From positions 1 through 56,105 of the forward strand of contig LOER01000042.1 in NCBI GenBank assembly GCA_001515945.1: a stretch of 56,105 bases of DNA. Reading direction: 5' to 3'. Each line of letters opens with the position of its first letter. Positions within the stretch are counted from its first letter, which is position 1. Below, piece by piece: positions 1 through 9,349 of the stretch. Source of the stretch: Desulfitibacter sp. BRH_c19. Its GTDB lineage: Bacteria; Bacillota; DSM-16504; Desulfitibacterales; Desulfitibacteraceae. The notes under the pieces were generated by a model. It was not told the DNA's origin. It saw only the letters and a list, made by a program, of their open reading frames with translations, and ran no database searches. The translations under genes were made by a program, and so were the position numbers.

Positions 1-502
1 TAAGAATAACATCGGACTCTGTCCCAGGTGTTAAATCAAGCTTAGCACCATATTTTTCGATTCTTTCGTATCTTTCCTTACTCATATTATCAGGCATGAT
101 TACAACTGCTTCATAACCCATCAGGTTACAAATATACGCAACACCAATCCCAAAGTTTCCTGTAGAAGGACCCAATATTGTGTGTTCACCAGGAATAATA
201 TCCCCATCTACACATCCTTCCATTAAAGTAGCATATGCTGGTCCTACTTTGTGAGAACCAGATGGAAAAGGAGTCCCAAGCATAACGACTATATTAGCGT
301 CAACACCTGTTAATTCTTTTGGAAGTACAATTTTATTAACTTCATTTTTTTCGTTTTTCCAGCTAATATTAAAGAGATTAATTGGGTCCAGTTCATTTTC
401 TGCTTTAGCTTTTAAAGCTTTTTCTCTGATTTCTGGGGATATTTTTTCTGGGTGAAGCATCTCTTCATAAGTTGGACCAAAAGGAATCTTTTGTTTAGAC
501 AT
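1..502 (-). CDS. PLP-dependent enzyme, cysteine-synthase-like fold type II (partial, 3' end outside window)
   Basis: The first 167 codons of a protein that runs off the left edge. It starts at ATG 502-500 after an AGGAG site. The stretch SGSHKVG near residue 85 carries the lysine expected to hold pyridoxal phosphate, and GPSTGNFG about 30 residues later looks like the phosphate-binding/substrate loop of the cysteine synthase/threonine synthase family. It is the last visible gene of a minus-strand run after YgeY, YgeW, a threonine-synthase-like protein and carbamate kinase. In related purine clusters a PLP lyase (YgeX, diaminopropionate ammonia-lyase) occupies a comparable place, but this protein does not resemble YgeX at its N-terminus. 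I infer an ammonia-lyase or related beta-elimination/replacement role; the substrate is unknown. Confidence 0.75.
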   Translation of the reverse strand, partial: MSKQKIPFGPTYEEMLHPEKISPEIREKALKAKAENELDPINLFNISWKNEKNEVNKIVLPKELTGVDANIVVMLGTPFPSGSHKVGPAYATLMEGCVDGDIIPGEHTILGPSTGNFGIGVAYICNLMGYEAVVIMPDNMSKERYERIEKYGAKLDLTPGTESDVIL

Positions 503-602
503 CAAAATCTCTCCTATCAAATTTTATAATTTTTTTCTATATGCTTATTTACAATTAACTAATATCTAAAGGTAACTAGTAAATTAGTTAAAGTTGGTCA
601 TA

Positions 603-1541
603 TTATTCTTTAACAAACCTTGTTCCAGCAGTACCTTGAACAGCTTCTCCAAGCTTTTCAAGTGAAGCTATTACTGAACTACCGCCTCTTTCAACAAAAG
701 CTACAGCTGCTTCAACCTTAGGGCCCATACTGCCACTTCCAAATTGCCCTTCTTTTAGATATTGTCTTGCTTGATCTGTTGTGACAATATCAAGGTTCTT
801 CTGATTTGGTTTCCCGAAGTTTATAGCTACCTGGGCTACATCAGTAAGTACCATGAACAGGTCAGCACCCATTTGTTGGGCTAAAAGACTTCCTGCACTA
901 TCCTTATCAATTACAGCTTCTACACCTTTTAATTCCCCATCTTCTTCAATAACAGGTATGCCGCCACCACCACCAGCAATAACAATATTTCCTTGGTCAA
1001 CAAGCGCTTTGATGATTGCAAGCTCTACAATCTTCTTAGGTTTAGGAGAATAAACCACCTTTCTCCAACCCCTACCACTATCCTCTATCCATTTTTCTTC
1101 AGTCTGAGACATTATCTCTTCTGCCTCTTCTTTAGATACAAATGCTCCTACAGGTTTTGTTGGGTTTTCAAATGCAGGATCATTTTTATCAACCATTACC
1201 TGGGTAAGAATCGTACAAACCTGCTTGTTTATCCCCTCTTTACGGAGAATATTTGTCATGGTTTGCGTAATCATGTATCCTAAAAGACCCTGACTTTCTG
1301 CACCACACACAAAAAGAGGCATTGATGGTACTTTGTTCCTGGCCTCCATATGTTGTACTAGAATATTTCCCACCTGTGGTCCATTTCCATGGGTAATGAT
1401 GACTTTATACCCTTCCTTAATCAATTTCACAATATGGAGACACGTTTTTTCTACATTTATCATTTGCTCTTCAAATGTTCCTTTTTGCGTTGGCTGTAAT
1501 ATGGCATTTCCACCTAATGCAACCACAATAGTTTTTCCCAT
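603..1541 (-). CDS. arcC: Carbamate kinase
   Basis: Carbamate kinase makes ATP from carbamoyl phosphate and ADP, releasing carbamate that decays to ammonia and carbon dioxide. At 312 residues it has the normal family length. The N-terminal VVALGGNAIL and the later HGNGPQVGN motif are typical of the amino-acid-kinase fold, and the C-terminal part has the AVIDKDSAG stretch seen in ArcC proteins. The ATG at 1541 follows AGGAGG. No arginine deiminase gene is present; instead the gene lies downstream of the YgeW carbamoyltransferase-family protein. This points to carbamoyl phosphate released from ureido compounds of purine breakdown as the source of ATP. The family call is firm; the pathway assignment is inferred from neighbours. 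Confidence 0.93.
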   Translation of the reverse strand: MGKTIVVALGGNAILQPTQKGTFEEQMINVEKTCLHIVKLIKEGYKVIITHGNGPQVGNILVQHMEARNKVPSMPLFVCGAESQGLLGYMITQTMTNILRKEGINKQVCTILTQVMVDKNDPAFENPTKPVGAFVSKEEAEEIMSQTEEKWIEDSGRGWRKVVYSPKPKKIVELAIIKALVDQGNIVIAGGGGGIPVIEEDGELKGVEAVIDKDSAGSLLAQQMGADLFMVLTDVAQVAINFGKPNQKNLDIVTTDQARQYLKEGQFGSGSMGPKVEAAVAFVERGGSSVIASLEKLGEAVQGTAGTRFVKE

Positions 1542-1574
1542 ACCAATTCCTCCTCAACGATGTTCGGTTATGCC

Positions 1575-2831
1575 TTACTTACCTGTACCTATATTAGTAA
1601 CTGATGTTAACACTTTTTCAAGGTCCTCCAAGCTTGGTGAAATCTTAATTGGTTCACCTGCTGCTTTTATGCCATTTGCAACATCCTTCAATCCATTGCC
1701 TGTAATACAACACACTATAGTTTCCTTAGGGTCAACTAATCCTTTAGCTACAGCTTTCTTAACACCTGCAAAGGCTGTTACCCCAGCTGGTTCTCCAAAT
1801 ACTCCTGCAAAGTTGCCTATATTCCTCATAGCTTCAAGTATTTCATCATCTGAAACATTTACTGCTATACCTTTTGATCCTCTAATTGCACATACTGCCT
1901 TCTCAGGGTTTCTGGGCACGCCAACTGCAATACTATCCGCTATGGTATTTTCCTCCATTGGTTCAAACCCTTTATCTAGGGTAAAGGCCCTATTAATAGG
2001 ATAGCAACCTTCAGCCTGCACCGAAATGATCTTGGGTATCTTGGAAATGAATCCTAGTTCCTGAAGATCCTTAAAACCTTTCCACACACCTGCTATTGTA
2101 CATCCATCGCCAACTGATATTGCTATCCAGTCAGGCATTTCCCAGTTTAATTGTTCTGCAATTTCCAAAGAAACGGTCTTCTTCCCTTCCACTAGGAATG
2201 GGTTTATGGCTGCATTTCTATTATACCAACCATATTTTGCAATGGCATGGGCTGATAGCTCAAATGTTTCTTGATAGCTCCCTTGAACACTAATCACTAT
2301 TGCTCCAAAGATCTTTAACTGGGCAACCTTACCTTGTGGAGCCCTGCCTGGTACAAATATTACACTTTTTAGTCCTGCTGCAGCTGCACTTCCAGCTAAT
2401 GATGATGCTGCATTTCCCGTCGAAGAACAAGCAACTGTATCATAGCCTTCCTCTAAAGCCCTAGCTACAGCGATAGCTGACGCCCTGTCTTTCAAACTAG
2501 CCGTTGGATTCAGTCCATCATCCTTTAAATATAAGTTAGAAAATCCGAATTGCTCCCCAAGTCTTTGAACTCGATATAATGGACTCCACCCGACCCTCAA
2601 AGGTGGTCTCGGACCATCTGGTTCAACGGGAAGAAGCTCCACATATCTCCACATGCTATTTTCTTTATTCTCCGAAAGGATTCTTTTATTAAGGCGGCTT
2701 GCAATATAGTCATAATCATAAACAACATCTAGAATGCCTGTGGGACCACATTCTTTACAAGTATAAAGTCCTGGCTCCACAGTAAATGTTTTATTACACT
2801 TAACACAACGGAGATGCTTTACATTTTTCAT
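1575..2831 (-). CDS. Threonine-synthase-like PLP enzyme
   Basis: A 418-residue fold-type-II PLP enzyme. The N-terminus has a small zinc-ribbon-like segment with Cys pairs (LRCVKCNK near residue 8 and YTCKECG near residue 23), as in many threonine synthases. SLKDRAS near residue 112 supplies the PLP lysine, followed by CSSTGNAASSLA, the phosphate-grasping loop. A glycine-rich SVGDGCTIAG follows in the C-terminal half. It lies 34 bases upstream of carbamate kinase in the same direction, without homoserine-pathway genes nearby, so a housekeeping threonine synthase role is doubtful. With the neighbouring second PLP enzyme it may handle diaminopropionate- or ureido-amino-acid intermediates of urate breakdown; that is inference. 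The start at 2831 has only a weak ribosome site. Confidence 0.75.
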   Translation of the reverse strand: MKNVKHLRCVKCNKTFTVEPGLYTCKECGPTGILDVVYDYDYIASRLNKRILSENKENSMWRYVELLPVEPDGPRPPLRVGWSPLYRVQRLGEQFGFSNLYLKDDGLNPTASLKDRASAIAVARALEEGYDTVACSSTGNAASSLAGSAAAAGLKSVIFVPGRAPQGKVAQLKIFGAIVISVQGSYQETFELSAHAIAKYGWYNRNAAINPFLVEGKKTVSLEIAEQLNWEMPDWIAISVGDGCTIAGVWKGFKDLQELGFISKIPKIISVQAEGCYPINRAFTLDKGFEPMEENTIADSIAVGVPRNPEKAVCAIRGSKGIAVNVSDDEILEAMRNIGNFAGVFGEPAGVTAFAGVKKAVAKGLVDPKETIVCCITGNGLKDVANGIKAAGEPIKISPSLEDLEKVLTSVTNIGTGK

Positions 2832-2879
2832 ATCCGCTAACCCACTTTCAATATTTAATAATGCTACATCTTCAAATGG

Positions 2880-2914
2880 TAAAAATAGGGGAGTTTTTAT
2901 GCCCCCTATTTTTA
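2880..2914 (-). terminator. Hairpin terminator after ygeW
   Basis: Inverted repeat AAAAATAGGGG / CCCCTATTTTT with a loop of about 11 bases, directly downstream of the YgeW stop codon. On the minus strand the stem ends in a T-run. It would terminate or attenuate transcription between ygeW and the threonine-synthase-like gene. Confidence 0.75.
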
Positions 2915-2946
2915 CTCTTTTATCTAAATTTTACCCTATAACTTTT

Positions 2947-3930
2947 TTAGCGACCATTCATTGTTAGTGCCATGACTGCTTTGGAAGTATGCAATCTATT
3001 CTCAGCTGCATCAAACACTACTGAGTGCGGACCATCGAGAACTGAATCAACAACTTCATTTCCTCTATCTGCAGGTAAAGCATGTAAATAAATAACATCA
3101 TCATTAGCCATTGCCATTTTTTCCTCAGTACAAATCCAGCTCTTGTTAGCTTCTAATTGATCATCCACTACTGCATCACTTTGATTTGTAACCCAACTAC
3201 CCCAGTTTTTAGGTATAACTATATCTGCATCCTTATAGGCTTCAGCTTCATTATTAGTTACTGTAAATGAACCACCATGTCTTCTTGCATTTTCTTTTGC
3301 TTGTTCAATGACCCAATCAGGAAGTGGATAGCCTTCAGGATGTGCTAAGCATACATCCATTCCGTACCTTGGGAAAAGAAGTGCCTGGGATAATGGAACA
3401 GAAATGGGCTTCTTATGACTCTTAGCATAAGCCCAAATAATTGAAACTTTAAGTTTCCTTAAATCCTTCTTTTTCTCCTGCATAGTCATTAAGTCTGCAA
3501 TTCCTTGTAATGGGTGATATAAGTCACACTGCATATTAATAATTGGCACTCTAGAATGGGCAGCTAACTCTCTTAAGTATTTATTGCCCACCTCCCAGAA
3601 ACAATTTCTGCAGGCAATAGCATCACCATAGCTTGATAGGATAGTAGCAGTATCCTTGCCAACTTCTCCATGAGAAATCTGCATTGTGCTAGTATCTAGA
3701 TAATTAGCATGACCACCAAGCTGTGCAAAACCAGCTTCCATGGAATTTCTTGTTCTTGTTGACTGTTCAAAGAACATTAGAAACATGGTTTTGTACTGAA
3801 GGTAAGGAGTTGGTATCCCCATGGCATGATTTCTCTTCATTTCATAGGACACATCTAACAACGTATCAATCTCTTCTTTTGTCCACTCTTGTAAAGTTAT
3901 CAAGTGTTTACCTCTAAATTGTGTTTTCAT
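2947..3930 (-). CDS. ygeW: YgeW-type knotted carbamoyltransferase
   Basis: A 327-residue member of the aspartate/ornithine carbamoyltransferase superfamily, closest by pattern to YgeW of the E. coli purine/selenium cluster. The carbamoyl-phosphate motif STRTR is at residues 57-61, and the HPLQGIADLMT motif (near residue 140) replaces the HPTQ loop of OTC. The C-terminal LHALPADRGNEV matches the carbamoyltransferase HCLP region. The enzyme is expected to work on ureido compounds from purine or urate breakdown, producing carbamoyl phosphate for the adjacent carbamate kinase. ATG 3930 follows GGAGG. It lies 22 bases downstream of ygeY and ahead of a terminator hairpin. The family call is strong; the exact substrate in this organism is not shown by the sequence. 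Confidence 0.92.
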   Translation of the reverse strand: MKTQFRGKHLITLQEWTKEEIDTLLDVSYEMKRNHAMGIPTPYLQYKTMFLMFFEQSTRTRNSMEAGFAQLGGHANYLDTSTMQISHGEVGKDTATILSSYGDAIACRNCFWEVGNKYLRELAAHSRVPIINMQCDLYHPLQGIADLMTMQEKKKDLRKLKVSIIWAYAKSHKKPISVPLSQALLFPRYGMDVCLAHPEGYPLPDWVIEQAKENARRHGGSFTVTNNEAEAYKDADIVIPKNWGSWVTNQSDAVVDDQLEANKSWICTEEKMAMANDDVIYLHALPADRGNEVVDSVLDGPHSVVFDAAENRLHTSKAVMALTMNGR

Positions 3931-3952
3931 TTAAATCCTCCATTTTATTAAA

Positions 3953-5203
3953 TTATTTATCGTTAATAAGATTTTGTGTATTATCGGGCATTTCGTCAGC
4001 ATATTTGTCAGTATATATTGTTGGGATAACTGCATACATTGCTGCAGCTTTAACTAACTCACTCTTCCAGGTTTTTTCATTGGGAGCATGTGCTTCCTTT
4101 TCTGCACCAGGACCAAACCCTATAGATGGTATTCCAAATCTACCCATAATTGATACTGCGTTTGTTGAAAATGTCCATTTATCAACTAGTGGCTTGCTAT
4201 TAAATAACCCTTCAAAACTCTCCACTAAAGTTTTAGTGGCAGGATGGTCTTCCTCTATTAACCAGGTTGGAAAATAAGATTTTGTTGGATATACCAAATC
4301 GGTATATGATTCTCTTTTATAATCATACATTTCCACTTGGGCATTTGCTGCTTTGGTAGCAGGTAGATTTCTAATTTGTTGAAGTGCATATTCATAAGTT
4401 TCACCGGCTGTTAATCTTCTATCTACAGAAATAGTACAACTATCGGCAACAGCACACCTAGATGGAGAACTGAAGAAAATTTCTGATATGGCTAGTGTTC
4501 CTTTTCCTAAAAAATCATGATCCAAAAGGTTTTCATTTAATGCTCTTAGCTCTGTTATAATTGGTGCCATCTTATAAATCGCATTGTCCCCTCTTTCTGG
4601 AGCTGAACCATGACAACTTATCCCTTTTGTGCTAACCTTTATCTCCATTCTACCTCTATGCCCTCTGTAGATATTAAGAGAGGTAGGCTCTGTGATCACC
4701 ACAAATTCAGGTTTCAATTTATCCTCATTAATAATATATTGCCAGCATAAACCATCACAGTCTTCTTCCTGTACAGTTCCAGTAACGACTAATGTGTAGT
4801 CACCTTCCAAGTTTAGATCTTTAATAATTTTACCAGCATAAACCATGGAAGCCATACCACCTAATTGGTCAGAAGCACCCCGTCCGAGAATAATTTCATC
4901 ATCCTCATAGCCTTCGTAAGGATCATATTCCCAATTAGCTATATCTCCAACACCCACAGTATCAATATGAGCATCCATTGCAATTACATGTTTCCCATGG
5001 CCTATATATCCCAAAACATTTCCCATGGGATCTACTTCAACCTTGTCGAAACCAACCTTTTCCATTTCTTCAACAATACGCTTAATTACTAGTTCCTCTT
5101 TACAGCTTTCACCTGGTATTGCGATTAAATCTCTTAGAAATCTCGACATTTCGGGCTTATATTCATCAGCCTTTTCCATAATTTTTTGAAAGTCTATGTT
5201 CAT
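3953..5203 (-). CDS. ygeY: YgeY-type M20 hydrolase (selenium-metabolism-linked)
   Basis: A 416-residue M20-family metallohydrolase (peptidase/deacylase fold) of the YgeY type. Metal ligands are visible: the MDAHIDTV motif places His79 and Asp81, GASDQLGG gives Asp112, and QEED gives Glu146/Glu147 as catalytic base and ligand. The middle of the protein holds the dimerisation domain, including [10 protein letters not shown]. YgeY proteins co-occur with YgeW, YgfK and selenium-dependent xanthine dehydrogenase in purine-degrading anaerobes, as here. It probably hydrolyses a ureido or acylated amino-acid intermediate. ATG 5203 follows an AGGGGG site. It is the first gene of the ygeY-ygeW pair. Confidence 0.92.
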   Translation of the reverse strand: MNIDFQKIMEKADEYKPEMSRFLRDLIAIPGESCKEELVIKRIVEEMEKVGFDKVEVDPMGNVLGYIGHGKHVIAMDAHIDTVGVGDIANWEYDPYEGYEDDEIILGRGASDQLGGMASMVYAGKIIKDLNLEGDYTLVVTGTVQEEDCDGLCWQYIINEDKLKPEFVVITEPTSLNIYRGHRGRMEIKVSTKGISCHGSAPERGDNAIYKMAPIITELRALNENLLDHDFLGKGTLAISEIFFSSPSRCAVADSCTISVDRRLTAGETYEYALQQIRNLPATKAANAQVEMYDYKRESYTDLVYPTKSYFPTWLIEEDHPATKTLVESFEGLFNSKPLVDKWTFSTNAVSIMGRFGIPSIGFGPGAEKEAHAPNEKTWKSELVKAAAMYAVIPTIYTDKYADEMPDNTQNLINDK

Positions 5204-5253
5204 TTAATCAATCCCCCTGCTTTGTAATTTGTTAGTTGTATTATTATAATTGA

Positions 5254-5284
5254 CTTAGGCAAAGCTATATAAGCTTTGCCTAAG
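5254..5284 (-). terminator. Perfect hairpin after NCS2 permease 1
   Basis: CTTAGGCAAAGCT, five-base loop, AGCTTTGCCTAAG: a perfect 13-bp stem just downstream of the first NCS2 permease. The following T-run is weak (TCAATTAT), so it could also be a 3'-end stabiliser. Confidence 0.65.
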
Positions 5285-5309
5285 AACAAATTCTTATGCT
5301 TATATAAGC

Positions 5310-6650
5310 TTATGCATTCCTGCCTTTATCTTCTGGAAGTATGATATTAAGGAATAACGCAACTAATGCAGCAACCACTATGCCAGACCCAGCAAATATC
5401 AACTTAATTGATTCTGGAAAAAACTGAAGTGCATCAGGTACAGATCCTAACCCTAATCCTAATCCCAAAGAAACTGCAACAATAAGAAGATTTCTACGGT
5501 TAAGTGCACTCTTAGTAATCAATACAATGCCTGAAGTAGCTATCATTGCAAACATAATTATAGCTGCTCCCCCAAGTACACTCTGAGGCATAACCGCTAT
5601 TAAAGCACCTAGTTTTGGAAAAAGAGCGGCAGCTATCAAGAAAAACGCACCTATAGTAACAACATATCGACTCATAACACCTGTAAAGGATACAATCCCT
5701 ACGTTTTGGCTATATGAAGTGTTTGGAAGTGCATTGAAGATTGCTGCAAAACTACTGGCTAAACCATCAGCTATAACACCACCTGATAATTCCTTGTCAG
5801 TTGCCTCTCTACCGGCACCACCTACAGTAATACCAGATATATCCCCTACTGTTTCAACTGTGGTTACTATAAACATAACTAGCATTGCTGCAATAGCAGG
5901 CCAATGGAAGGTCATTCCATACACAAAGGGCGTTGGAACTGAAAACCATGCTGCTTCACTTACTGCTGCAAAGTTAACCTTACCCATTGGAATAGCCACT
6001 AGATAACCAACAGTTATTCCTATCAATATGGCTGACATGCTAGCAAATCCCTTTAGATACTGATTACAAAATATAACTATTGCTAAAACAAGAAATCCTA
6101 AAAATAGATTGGAAAATGATCCAAAATCTGCGGCACCTACACCACCAGCAAAGTAATTAATACCTGTAGGCATTAAAGATAAACCAATTGTTAATAGAAC
6201 AGTACCAGTAACAACAGGAACAAAATACTTTCTTAATGTCTTTAAAAAGAAACCTAATACTGCCTCAAATAAACCTCCTATAAATGCAGCACCAAGAATT
6301 CCAGATAATCCATAAGCACCACCAATAGCAATTGATGTGGGAACAAAACCGAAGCTTGTACCCATAACAATAGGTAAATTCGCTCCTACAGGTCCAATTC
6401 TATTTGCCTGTACAAGTGTTGTAAGACCTGCCACAAGCATTGCACATTGGATCAAAAATGCTCTTTCACCTATGGTAAGACCAAGTACACCAGCAATGAT
6501 TATTGGTACTGTTACGTTTCCCGCAAACATTGCTAACACATGCTGTAAACCTAGTGGAATAGCTTCCTTTAGTGGTGGCTTGTCATCCACACCGTATACT
6601 TCTTTTACAGTAGTAGTTGGTTGACCAACCATTGTTTCATCATTTTCCAT
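5310..6650 (-). CDS. NCS2 uracil/xanthine-type permease, copy 1
   Basis: A 446-residue polytopic membrane protein with the NCS2 signature QNVGIVSFTGVMSR near residue 320 and glycine-rich helices typical of about 14 transmembrane segments. NCS2 carriers import xanthine, urate, guanine/hypoxanthine or uracil, usually with protons. It is preceded by a GntR regulator in the same direction. It has a nearly identical paralogue at 7936-9276: by eye about 20 residue differences over 446. ATG 6650 follows GGAGG. Xanthine or urate is the likely cargo from context, but the specificity residues cannot be assigned with certainty. Confidence 0.9.
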   Translation of the reverse strand: MENDETMVGQPTTTVKEVYGVDDKPPLKEAIPLGLQHVLAMFAGNVTVPIIIAGVLGLTIGERAFLIQCAMLVAGLTTLVQANRIGPVGANLPIVMGTSFGFVPTSIAIGGAYGLSGILGAAFIGGLFEAVLGFFLKTLRKYFVPVVTGTVLLTIGLSLMPTGINYFAGGVGAADFGSFSNLFLGFLVLAIVIFCNQYLKGFASMSAILIGITVGYLVAIPMGKVNFAAVSEAAWFSVPTPFVYGMTFHWPAIAAMLVMFIVTTVETVGDISGITVGGAGREATDKELSGGVIADGLASSFAAIFNALPNTSYSQNVGIVSFTGVMSRYVVTIGAFFLIAAALFPKLGALIAVMPQSVLGGAAIIMFAMIATSGIVLITKSALNRRNLLIVAVSLGLGLGLGSVPDALQFFPESIKLIFAGSGIVVAALVALFLNIILPEDKGRNA

Positions 6651-6792
6651 TTCTTTTGCCTCCTTAATATGTTTTAATATGGTTCATCATCATCTCTGAC
6701 AATTCTTTTGCAATAAAATAACATCTTTAAAGGCTAGTTGTATCTTCCAATACCCATGATTATTTTACCCACTCTGATCCTTTTAATAGATT

Positions 6793-7518
6793 CTATTTAC
6801 TTCTAACTAACTTAAATTGATATTTATCCCCTCTATAATACTGATAGCCATAATTTATGCGAATTCCTTGTTCATCATACATGAAACCTTCAAGGTAAAT
6901 CATTGGTATATTTCCTCTTACTTCAAGTAGACGTGACACCTTTGATGGAGGTAAAACTGCATTAACAGTAGAAATATATTTATTGGTTTTATACTTGGTA
7001 TATTTATCAAAGAATTCATCTAATGATTCACATTTATATCTCAGTTTCAAATAATCTTTGTCATTATCAATGACAAAGCCGGGAACTATATCAAAGCAAT
7101 AGATAACTGGGATCCCATCTGAAAGACGCAGGCTCTCAATTTCATAACACACTGAACCTTCATCCAGATTCAACATTTTAGCTGTCTCTTCGTTCAGTAC
7201 AGTTTCATGAACTGATAGAACCTTATCCTCAGCAATATGTCCTGACTGCCGTATTGATTTAGTTAAAGGAACTAATTTTTCTATTCCCGCTACTACTTTG
7301 GACGGATTCTGATTAACAAAAGCTCCTCTACCGTGTTTTCTAGAGATAATACCGCTGTTTTCAAGACTTGTAAGAGCCTCTCTTAAGGTACCCCTACTCA
7401 CCCCAAGAATTTCCGCAAGTTCTGGTTCAGAGGTTAACTTTTCCCCTGGTTTAAATATCTCGTCATCTATTCTTTTTTTTATCTCATCAGCTACCTCAAG
7501 ATATAACGGTCTACGCAT
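6793..7518 (-). CDS. GntR-family regulator with UTRA domain
   Basis: A 241-residue repressor-type protein. The N-terminal winged helix (about residues 1-70) has the GntR pattern YLEVADEIKKRI...PGEKLTSEPELAEILGVSRGTLREAL. Residues about 90-241 fit a UTRA ligand-binding domain (EDKVLSVHETV, CYEIESLRLSDGIPVIY). I chose ATG 7518 because it has a GGGGG site about 6 bases upstream; a TTG six bases earlier would sit directly against that site. It lies upstream of NCS2 permease 1 and probably controls it in response to a purine or its metabolite. A perfect palindrome (7641-7654) upstream may be its operator. Confidence 0.88.
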   Translation of the reverse strand: MRRPLYLEVADEIKKRIDDEIFKPGEKLTSEPELAEILGVSRGTLREALTSLENSGIISRKHGRGAFVNQNPSKVVAGIEKLVPLTKSIRQSGHIAEDKVLSVHETVLNEETAKMLNLDEGSVCYEIESLRLSDGIPVIYCFDIVPGFVIDNDKDYLKLRYKCESLDEFFDKYTKYKTNKYISTVNAVLPPSKVSRLLEVRGNIPMIYLEGFMYDEQGIRINYGYQYYRGDKYQFKLVRSK

Positions 7519-7640
7519 TAACAAACCCCCAAAGGAAAGTAATTCTGTTTTAAAGCAAGAAACCCAGTTTTATTGCCATATCGACTTATTGTTTTATTGA
7601 TTGATTGATGGATTGTCTAACAACTTTCTATAGTTACTAT

Positions 7641-7654
7641 ATTCTATATAGAAT
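7641..7654. promoter_or_regulatory. Palindrome upstream of GntR gene, candidate operator
   Basis: ATTCTATATAGAAT is a perfect 14-base palindrome about 125 bases upstream of the GntR start codon. The duplicated leader near 9785 has a degraded version (ATTCTATGTAAAAC). The position suggests autoregulation, but no second intact copy was found near the permeases. Confidence 0.4.
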
Positions 7655-7814
7655 GAATGATTCCTTCTTAAAAATTAAAAAAAATCTATTTTTATTATTA
7701 ACTTTGCCATTATTTATTATCAATTAAGGTGCGCCAAGTCCTTAGACGGAGGCTGAGGACTTAGTCTTTGAGAATACTATCTACCTTGTTTGAACTTATG
7801 CTTTCTGATAGTAC

Positions 7815-7870
7815 AAAAAAGAAACTGCGATTGGCCAGAATGAAGAAGGCACAATCACAGTTTCTTTTTT
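7815..7870 (-). terminator. Hairpin terminator after NCS2 permease 2
   Basis: AAAAAAGAAACTGCGATTG pairs with CAATCACAGTTTCTTTTTT across an 18-base loop, with one mismatch. T-runs flank both sides, so it can work in either direction. It lies 66 bases past the permease 2 stop. Confidence 0.82.
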
Positions 7871-7935
7871 CTAATATTCAAGTTACCTTTATCCATAATA
7901 CTTTATTGGGATGACGAGTTCACTTTTTGTGGACT

Positions 7936-9276
7936 TTAAGCATTTCTACCAGTATCTTCTGGAAGTATGATATTAAGGAATAACGCAACTAATGCAGCAA
8001 CTACTATTCCTGAACCGGCAAATATTAGTTTAACTGACTCTGGAAAGAACTGAAGTGCATCAGGTACAGATCCTAATCCTAATCCTAATCCCAAAGAAAC
8101 TGCAACGATAAGAAGATTTCTACGGTTAAGTGCACTCTTAGTAATCAATACAATACCTGAAGTTGCTATCATTGCAAACATAATTACAGCTGCTCCTCCA
8201 AGTACGCTTTGAGGCATTACCGCTATTAAAGCTCCCAATTTCGGGAAAAGGGCTGCAGCTATCAAGAAAAACGCACCTATTGTAACAACCCAGCGACTCA
8301 TAACACCTGTAAAGGATACAATCCCTACGTTTTGGCTATATGAAGTGTTTGGAAGTGCATTAAAGATTGCGGCAAAACTACTTGATAAACCATCTGCTAT
8401 AATACCGCCTGATAATTCTTTGTCAGTAGCTTCTCTACCTGCACCACCTACAGTAATACCAGATATATCTCCTACTGTTTCAACTGTGGTTACTATAAAC
8501 ATAATTAACATTGCTGCAATTGCTGACCAATGGAAGGTCATTCCATACACAAAGGGCGTTGGAATTGAAAACCATGCTGCTTCACCTACTGCTGCGAAGC
8601 TAACCTTACCCATTGGTATAGCCACTAAGTAACCAACAACTATTCCTATCAATATGGCCGACATGCTAGCAAATCCCTTTAGAAACTGATTACAAAATAT
8701 AACTATTGCTAAAACAAGAAATCCTAAAAATAGATTAGAAAAAGAGCCAAAATCTGCGGCACCTACACCGCCTGCAAAGTAATTAATACCTGTGGGCATT
8801 AGTGATAAACCAATTGTTAATAATACAGTACCAGTTACAACAGGAACAAAATACTTTCTTAATGTCTTCAAAAAGAAGCCTAATACCGCCTGGAATAAAC
8901 CTCCTATAAATGCAGCTCCAAGGATTCCAGATAATCCATAAGCACCACCAATAGCAATTGATGTAGGAACAAAACCGAAACTAGTACCCATTACAATTGG
9001 TAGATTGGCACCTACAGGTCCAATTTTATTTGCCTGCACAAGAGTTGTAAGGCCAGCCACAAGCATTGCACATTGAATTAAAAATGCTCTTTCACCTATG
9101 GTAAGACCAAGCACACCAGCAATGATTATTGGTACTGTTACGTTTCCCGCAAACATTGCTAAGACATGCTGCAAACCGAGTGGAACGGCTTCCTTTAGCG
9201 GTGGCTTATCGTCAACATCATATACTGCTTTTACAGTAGTAGTCGGTTGACCAACCATGGTTTCTTCTTTTTCCAT
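7936..9276 (-). CDS. NCS2 uracil/xanthine-type permease, copy 2
   Basis: Second 446-residue NCS2 permease, nearly the same as the one at 5310-6650, with the same QNVGIVSFTGVMSR signature. Differences are scattered and mostly conservative (for example Ile/Val, Tyr/Phe, Lys/Arg), with a few in loops (Glu/Gln, Ser/Gly), so both copies look intact and under selection. ATG 9276 follows AAGGGGG. The cognate GntR copy upstream is broken, so this permease may be controlled by the surviving GntR acting from a distance, or may have lost regulation. The cargo is probably a purine such as xanthine or urate. Confidence 0.9.
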   Translation of the reverse strand: MEKEETMVGQPTTTVKAVYDVDDKPPLKEAVPLGLQHVLAMFAGNVTVPIIIAGVLGLTIGERAFLIQCAMLVAGLTTLVQANKIGPVGANLPIVMGTSFGFVPTSIAIGGAYGLSGILGAAFIGGLFQAVLGFFLKTLRKYFVPVVTGTVLLTIGLSLMPTGINYFAGGVGAADFGSFSNLFLGFLVLAIVIFCNQFLKGFASMSAILIGIVVGYLVAIPMGKVSFAAVGEAAWFSIPTPFVYGMTFHWSAIAAMLIMFIVTTVETVGDISGITVGGAGREATDKELSGGIIADGLSSSFAAIFNALPNTSYSQNVGIVSFTGVMSRWVVTIGAFFLIAAALFPKLGALIAVMPQSVLGGAAVIMFAMIATSGIVLITKSALNRRNLLIVAVSLGLGLGLGSVPDALQFFPESVKLIFAGSGIVVAALVALFLNIILPEDTGRNA

Positions 9277-9349
9277 TGTCTTTCCCCCTTAAAGTGTTTT
9301 TCTTTCTTATCATATTTCTGATAATTCTATTAATTCAGGTAATTTTTGT

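Larger units (their letters stand above)
7519..7935. other. Intergenic leader of the GntR gene
   Basis: No gene seen. The interval holds the palindrome at 7641-7654, a short TTGA-repeat run (about 7597-7609), an imperfect AAGTCCT...AGGACTT inverted repeat (about 7737-7766), and the strong hairpin at 7815-7870. Confidence 0.6.

Noticed and set aside
603-1541. Arginine deiminase pathway locus
   Set aside because: Carbamate kinase is present, but there is no arginine deiminase or arginine antiporter, and the carbamoyltransferase is YgeW-type rather than ornithine-specific.
1575-2831. Housekeeping threonine synthase
   Set aside because: The fold matches, but no homoserine-pathway genes are near and the gene is embedded with carbamate kinase and YgeW, so I kept only the family-level call.
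5719-6624. Plus-strand open frames inside the NCS2 permeases, and similar antisense frames within many other genes
   Set aside because: They are opposite to strongly conserved coding sequence, lack ribosome sites and show no recognisable domains.
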